Position numbers and translations under genes: made by a program. From an uncultured Collinsella sp. (GTDB taxonomy: Bacteria > Actinomycetota > Coriobacteriia > Coriobacteriales > Coriobacteriaceae), in assembly GCA_958438955.1 (NCBI GenBank), contig CAUBTS010000036.1, positions 1-17,224 on the forward strand: 17,224 nucleotides of DNA. Reading direction: 5' to 3'. Below are positions 13,644-17,224 of the stretch, one piece after another (position 1 is the first letter of the stretch; every line of letters begins with the position of its first letter). The notes below the pieces were generated by a model. That model was not told the origin of the DNA. It searched no databases and saw nothing but the letters and a program-made list of their open reading frames with translations.

Positions 13644-15611
13644 CTAGCGCAGGGAGCGCAGGCCGCCGGCATCCTTGTCGAGCACCGTAAAGCGCACGGC
13701 ATCTAGGTGCTCCAAGATGCTGATGGCGCGTTTGCGCGACACACCCAGGGCCTCGCGCAGCACGCTCGTGGTGGCAGCGCCGCCGGCTGCCTCTATGGCG
13801 GCGGCGACAAGCTCACGCGCATGGGACTCGGCGGCAGCGGACAGGGCAACGTCGCGCTCGACCTTAACGATCGAGCGGTTGAGCGAAAGCTCGCGCAGGG
13901 CACGCGTCATGGTGTCGCGACCGAGCTGCAGCTGTTCGCCCACCTCGGGAAGCGCCGGTGCATCCAGGCCAGCCTCGTCAAGCAGCGCGACGATGCGCTT
14001 GCAAGCCTCTCGCACCACGCGTGCCGCCGCGGCGGCCGAATGCGGATCGAATACCTCGGCGCCCTCGGCGGCGCACACGCCACGGGAGCAGCCCTCGGCA
14101 ATCAGGGCCGCGGCAACGCCTTCATCAGCGGCAGGCCACGCAGCATGGGCAACGGCGCCGGGCGTAAAGCCCGTCTCCTTGGGAGCCGCCGCGTGCATGG
14201 CCGACAGGGTCGCCGCAAGGGCATCCATCGCGGCGTCGAGCACCGCGGCGTCCGCCAAGAGGTCCGCGTCACCCACGGCAAGCTTGCGAACGGAGCCCTG
14301 CGCCACCAATCCGCGCAGTGCGGCATCGACCTCGCCGACACCAAGATCCAAAGCCTCGGCAGCATTAACCGCCGTAACCGGCAGCGTCTGCAACGCCAGC
14401 CAAGCGCCCACACCGCCCGCGATATCGCCGGACTCGAGCGCCGCATACAGCGCACGCTCTCCTTCGGCAAGCTCGCGCGAGCGACGGCAGCGTGAAAGCA
14501 GCACGCGCCCGCCGCCAACAAGCATCACGGGCGAATAGGACAGCACCACGGCATGGTCCCCGGCACGTAGCGGCAGCGAGTTTTCCAAGCGCACCTGAAC
14601 GATACGGGTCTCGCCCACCGCCATGGGGGCCTCACCCTCCATGAACATGATGCGACCGACAACCTCGGCCGTACCCGCCATCACGTGCACACGCGCACCC
14701 GACTCGAGCACACGCGGCTTGGCTCCCTCGCGACCCAAATACGTAAACGCCATCATAAAGCGCATCGTCTGGCCAAAGCGGCCCGTCACGCCGAGCATCT
14801 CACCGCGATCGAGCGCGGCGACACCATCGCCCACCAAGTTGAGCGCCACACGCTGACCGGGCAGTGCTCGCGGCGTATCGCCGTGCACCTGAATCCCGCG
14901 CACGCGACAGACCGTACGCGACGGCAAAGCCATCAACTCGTCGCCCACCGCAACCGGCGCATCGTGCAACGTTCCCGTCACGACAGTGCCGACGCCCTTG
15001 ATCGTAAAGCAGCGGTCAATCGGCAGACGCGGCGCGGCATCAGTGAGCTCGGCACGGGCACGGCAGGCATCCCAGCAAGCGGCAACCTGCTCGTCGAGCA
15101 CGGCGAGCAGCCTTTCGATCCCCTCGCCTGTCTTGGACGACACAGGCACGATCGGCGCGTCCGCAAACACGGTACCCGACAAAAAGTCATCGACATCGAG
15201 CTCGGCAAGCTCGGTCATCTCGGCATCGGCAAGGTCGCACATCGTCAGCGCGACCACCATATGCGTAACGCCCAGCAGCTCCAGCACGTGCACGTGCTCG
15301 CGCGTCTGCGGCATCACGCCCTCGACGGCAGAAACCACCAGCACGGCAACGTCGATGCCCGTGGCGCCCTGCACCATGGCGCGCAGGTAATGCGCGTGGC
15401 CCGGCACGTCGACCAGGCCGACGATCTTGCCACTCGGCAGCGCCAACTCGCCAAAGCCCAGCTCCACGGTCATACCGCGACGGCGCTCAACCTCCAGACG
15501 ATCGGGATTCTTGCCGGTCAGTGCCTCGATCAATGCCGACTTACCATGGTCAACGTGACCCGCCGTGCCAACGATAACGGGACACTCCACCAGCGCCTGA
15601 ACCTCACTCAT
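13644..15611 (-). CDS. selB: Selenocysteine-specific translation elongation factor SelB
   Basis: GTPase that carries Sec-tRNA-Sec to the ribosome and binds the SECIS hairpin of selenoprotein mRNAs. The 655-residue protein has G1 GTAGHVDHGKS (15-25), G2 RRGMTVELGF (44-53), G3 DVPGH (68-72) and, in the G4 position, TMCD (123-126), where the family normally has NKxD or TKxD. EF-Tu-like domains 2 and 3 follow (RCFTIKGVGTVVTGT), then C-terminal winged-helix repeats ending in SRKRAISILEHLDAVRFT, the SECIS-binding region. The ATG overlaps the selA TGA (ATGA), so the genes are translationally coupled. selC follows after 36 nt. Confidence 0.97.
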   Translation of the reverse strand: MSEVQALVECPVIVGTAGHVDHGKSALIEALTGKNPDRLEVERRRGMTVELGFGELALPSGKIVGLVDVPGHAHYLRAMVQGATGIDVAVLVVSAVEGVMPQTREHVHVLELLGVTHMVVALTMCDLADAEMTELAELDVDDFLSGTVFADAPIVPVSSKTGEGIERLLAVLDEQVAACWDACRARAELTDAAPRLPIDRCFTIKGVGTVVTGTLHDAPVAVGDELMALPSRTVCRVRGIQVHGDTPRALPGQRVALNLVGDGVAALDRGEMLGVTGRFGQTMRFMMAFTYLGREGAKPRVLESGARVHVMAGTAEVVGRIMFMEGEAPMAVGETRIVQVRLENSLPLRAGDHAVVLSYSPVMLVGGGRVLLSRCRRSRELAEGERALYAALESGDIAGGVGAWLALQTLPVTAVNAAEALDLGVGEVDAALRGLVAQGSVRKLAVGDADLLADAAVLDAAMDALAATLSAMHAAAPKETGFTPGAVAHAAWPAADEGVAAALIAEGCSRGVCAAEGAEVFDPHSAAAAARVVREACKRIVALLDEAGLDAPALPEVGEQLQLGRDTMTRALRELSLNRSIVKVERDVALSAAAESHARELVAAAIEAAGGAATTSVLREALGVSRKRAISILEHLDAVRFTVLDKDAGGLRSLR

Positions 15612-17065
15612 CGAGCAATCGCCTTCTCAACGCACGCGACGAGCGTCGATGCCGCCGTCTCGATATCGCGGTCGCCCACGAGTGTACGCATGTCAAACAG
15701 GACGCGATCGTGCGAGGCGCGTGTGACGACCGGCGTGTCGAAATCTTGGACGAGCGAGCGCTTGAGTGCGTCAACGGAAAGACGCTCATCGACGAGGCGC
15801 ACGGCAACGCACATGGTAGGCAGCTCGACGGTAGGCAGCGAACCGCCGCCGGGAGTCGACGACTCCTCGACGATTTCCACCTGCACGGCGCGCGGGCAAC
15901 CCGCCTTATCGAGGCCCGCCACCATCAGCTCGCGCAGTTTGCGTGCGCGGCGCTCCAGATGAGCCTGCGGAAGCGTGAGCATGTTTAGCACCGGCACCTC
16001 GCGATGGGCCACATCCGCCCCATCCATGTAGATGCGCAGTGTAGCCTCGAGCGCCGCCAGTGCGAGCTTGCCCGGGCGTAGGGCACGCATAAGCGGATGC
16101 GACCCGCAGGCCTGGACCAGATCGCGACGGCCCATGATAATGCCCGCCTGTGCGGCACCGAGCAGCTTATCGCCCGAGCACGACACCAGATCGAGCCCTG
16201 CCGAAACCGAAGCCGGCGTGGTTTCTTCGCCGCCGCGCACCAAGATGTCGTCGGGCAACAGCGCGCCCGAACCCTGGTCCTCGTAGAACAGCAGACCATG
16301 CTTGTGGGCCAGGGCGGCAAGCTCCCGAGAGCCCACTTCCTCGTGAAAGCCCTCGATGCGATAGTTGGAAGGATGGACCTTGAGGATCATCGCCGTATCG
16401 GGCGTGATGGCTTGCTCATAATCAGCCAGGTGCGTGCGGTTGGTGGCGCCGACCTCGACGAGTTTGGCGCCCGAAGCCGCCATGACATCGGGGATGCGGA
16501 AGCTGCCGCCGATCTCGACAAGCTCGCCGCGGCTGACGATGACCTCCTTGCCTGCGGCATGGGTCGCCAGCACCAGCAGCACAGCGGCGGCGTTGTTGTT
16601 AACGACCAGCGCGTCCTCGGCACCGGTAAGCGAGCGGATGAGCTGCGCGGCGTGCTCCTTGCGCGACCCGCGCGAGCAGGTGTCCACGCTGTACTCGAGC
16701 GTGCTGTAGCCACGCGCGACCTCGGCCACGGCCTTTGCCGCCGACTCCGCGAGCGGGGCGCGACCCAAGTTGGTATGGATGACCACACCCGTGGCGTTGA
16801 CGGCAGGGCGCAGGCTCGGCAGTGCGGATCGATGCGCACGCCACTCGATGGCCGAGGCCAGGTCGCGCTTGGAACGCGGGGCGGCACCGGCACGAATCGC
16901 GGCGCGCTCCTCGTCGAGCTCGGCCGTGACGGCGGCATGCACCACCGCGTCGCAGGTCTCCCCCGCCGCCTTCACAACCGGCCACTCTGCGAGCAGCTCG
17001 TTGACGGAAGGAATAGCGCGAAGGCGGGCGCGTACCTCATCGGACATGTTCTGGCTATCGCTCAT
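15608..17065 (-). CDS. selA: L-seryl-tRNA(Sec) selenium transferase SelA
   Basis: PLP enzyme that converts Ser-tRNA-Sec to Sec-tRNA-Sec using selenophosphate. The 485-residue protein has the family N-terminus (IPSVNELL), VNATGVVIHTNLGRAPL (about 89-105), EYSVDTCSRGSR, NNNAAAVLLVL and the PLP-binding lysine in SCSGDKLLGAAQAGI (Lys300). The usual form after the lysine is LLGGPQAG; here it is LLGAAQAG. Length is normal. The ATG at 17065 has AAAGG about 6 nt upstream. It heads the selA-selB-selC series; no selD is visible in the window. Confidence 0.97.
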   Translation of the reverse strand: MSDSQNMSDEVRARLRAIPSVNELLAEWPVVKAAGETCDAVVHAAVTAELDEERAAIRAGAAPRSKRDLASAIEWRAHRSALPSLRPAVNATGVVIHTNLGRAPLAESAAKAVAEVARGYSTLEYSVDTCSRGSRKEHAAQLIRSLTGAEDALVVNNNAAAVLLVLATHAAGKEVIVSRGELVEIGGSFRIPDVMAASGAKLVEVGATNRTHLADYEQAITPDTAMILKVHPSNYRIEGFHEEVGSRELAALAHKHGLLFYEDQGSGALLPDDILVRGGEETTPASVSAGLDLVSCSGDKLLGAAQAGIIMGRRDLVQACGSHPLMRALRPGKLALAALEATLRIYMDGADVAHREVPVLNMLTLPQAHLERRARKLRELMVAGLDKAGCPRAVQVEIVEESSTPGGGSLPTVELPTMCVAVRLVDERLSVDALKRSLVQDFDTPVVTRASHDRVLFDMRTLVGDRDIETAASTLVACVEKAIAR

Positions 17066-17111
17066 GTGCGACCTTTCAAAACCAAAGGTGAATCAATCGT
17101 TCGAACGTCAA

Positions 17112-17141
17112 ACTATCAGCCAATTCGATCGGCTGAGTCAA
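17112..17141 (-). promoter_or_regulatory. Putative selA promoter with palindrome in its spacer
   Basis: The minus strand has TTGACT (17136-17141, 5 of 6 to the -35 consensus), an 18-bp spacer and GATAGT (17112-17117, 4 of 6 to the -10). The inverted repeat TCAGCC/GGCTGA (17116-17121 and 17131-17136) spans the spacer, and a perfect palindrome CGTTCGAACG lies downstream at 17098-17107. The repeat could be an operator or the weak terminator of the preceding gene. Confidence 0.4.
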
Positions 17142-17224
17142 TCAATCGCTATTATCCTCGCGTGCCGCGATCTTTTCCACGCGAACGGCGTTTTCCTGGG
17201 TGAGCGCAGCGCCCGTCAACGGGT
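17142..17224 (-). CDS. C-terminal fragment, probably molybdopterin (bis-MGD) oxidoreductase
   Basis: Only the last 26 codons and the TGA stop are in the window. They read PLTGAALTQENAVRVEKI followed by AAREDNSD. The pattern 'D-P-[VL]-T-G...x-x-x-A-V-R-[IV]-E' is common at the end of the dinucleotide-binding domain of DMSO reductase-family enzymes, including formate dehydrogenases. It lies 76 nt before selA in the same direction. A selenocysteine-containing formate dehydrogenase would fit the neighbours, but this short piece cannot prove it. Confidence 0.5.
   Translation of the reverse strand, partial: PLTGAALTQENAVRVEKIAAREDNSD

Noticed and set aside
17098..17144. TGA at 17142-17144 as a selenocysteine codon with a SECIS hairpin just after it
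   Set aside because: A small hairpin follows and the frame stays open for 21 codons, but its apical loop is only 11 nt from the TGA, closer than the usual bacterial SECIS range, and the protein ends where its family normally ends.
1..17224. CRISPR array, insertion sequence, prophage or defence system
   Set aside because: No regularly spaced repeats, transposase, integrase or phage-like proteins were found; the genes are metabolic and housekeeping.

Overview
The window is GC-rich, and every gene I can support lies on the minus strand, so transcription runs from high to low coordinates. The proteins (ClpP/ClpX, trigger factor, hexameric glutamate dehydrogenase, SelA/SelB and a [2Fe-2S]-molybdenum hydroxylase fusion) and the base composition suggest an anaerobic gut actinobacterium of the Coriobacteriia, most like Collinsella. 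The organism is inferred from general resemblance, not from a database search.

Layout in transcription order. (1) 17224-17142 holds the last 26 codons of a gene resembling the C-terminus of a bis-MGD molybdenum oxidoreductase (formate dehydrogenase/DMSO reductase type). (2) 17065-13511 is a complete selenocysteine insertion set: selA and selB overlap by 4 nt, followed by selC, a 97-nt tRNA-Sec with anticodon UCA. (3) 13356-12313 holds mobA (molybdopterin guanylyltransferase) and a small DUF3343 protein, a family proposed to handle selenium or sulfur; this copy has a cysteine-rich N-terminal extension. (4) 12055-10700 is gdhA with its own leader and a strong terminator. (5) 10577-6832 is a two-gene molybdenum hydroxylase operon: an FAD subunit, then a fused [2Fe-2S]+molybdenum subunit (xanthine dehydrogenase/aldehyde oxidoreductase family). 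(6) 6691-6608 is tRNA-Leu(UAG). (7) 6519-3026 is the protein quality-control block tig, clpP, clpX. (8) 2687-1 is valS, cut by the window edge near its C-terminus.

The genes from 17224 down to 12313 make sense together as a selenium/molybdenum unit: SelA makes Sec-tRNA, SelB delivers it, selC is the tRNA, MobA finishes the MGD cofactor and DUF3343 may traffic selenium. The likely client, a Sec-containing formate dehydrogenase, would be the gene cut off at the right edge; this is a prediction that can be tested. The tig-clpP-clpX-valS part is ordinary housekeeping.

The least explained DNA is the 338-bp valS-clpX gap. It holds a 25-bp perfect inverted repeat next to the valS ribosome-binding site and a separate 28-bp near-perfect inverted repeat carrying the core GGGACAGG. 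The same core recurs in a smaller palindrome just after the DUF3343 gene, which suggests a dispersed repeat family. I found no CRISPR array, insertion sequence, phage gene or plus-strand gene. I saw nothing I would call a wholly new system.
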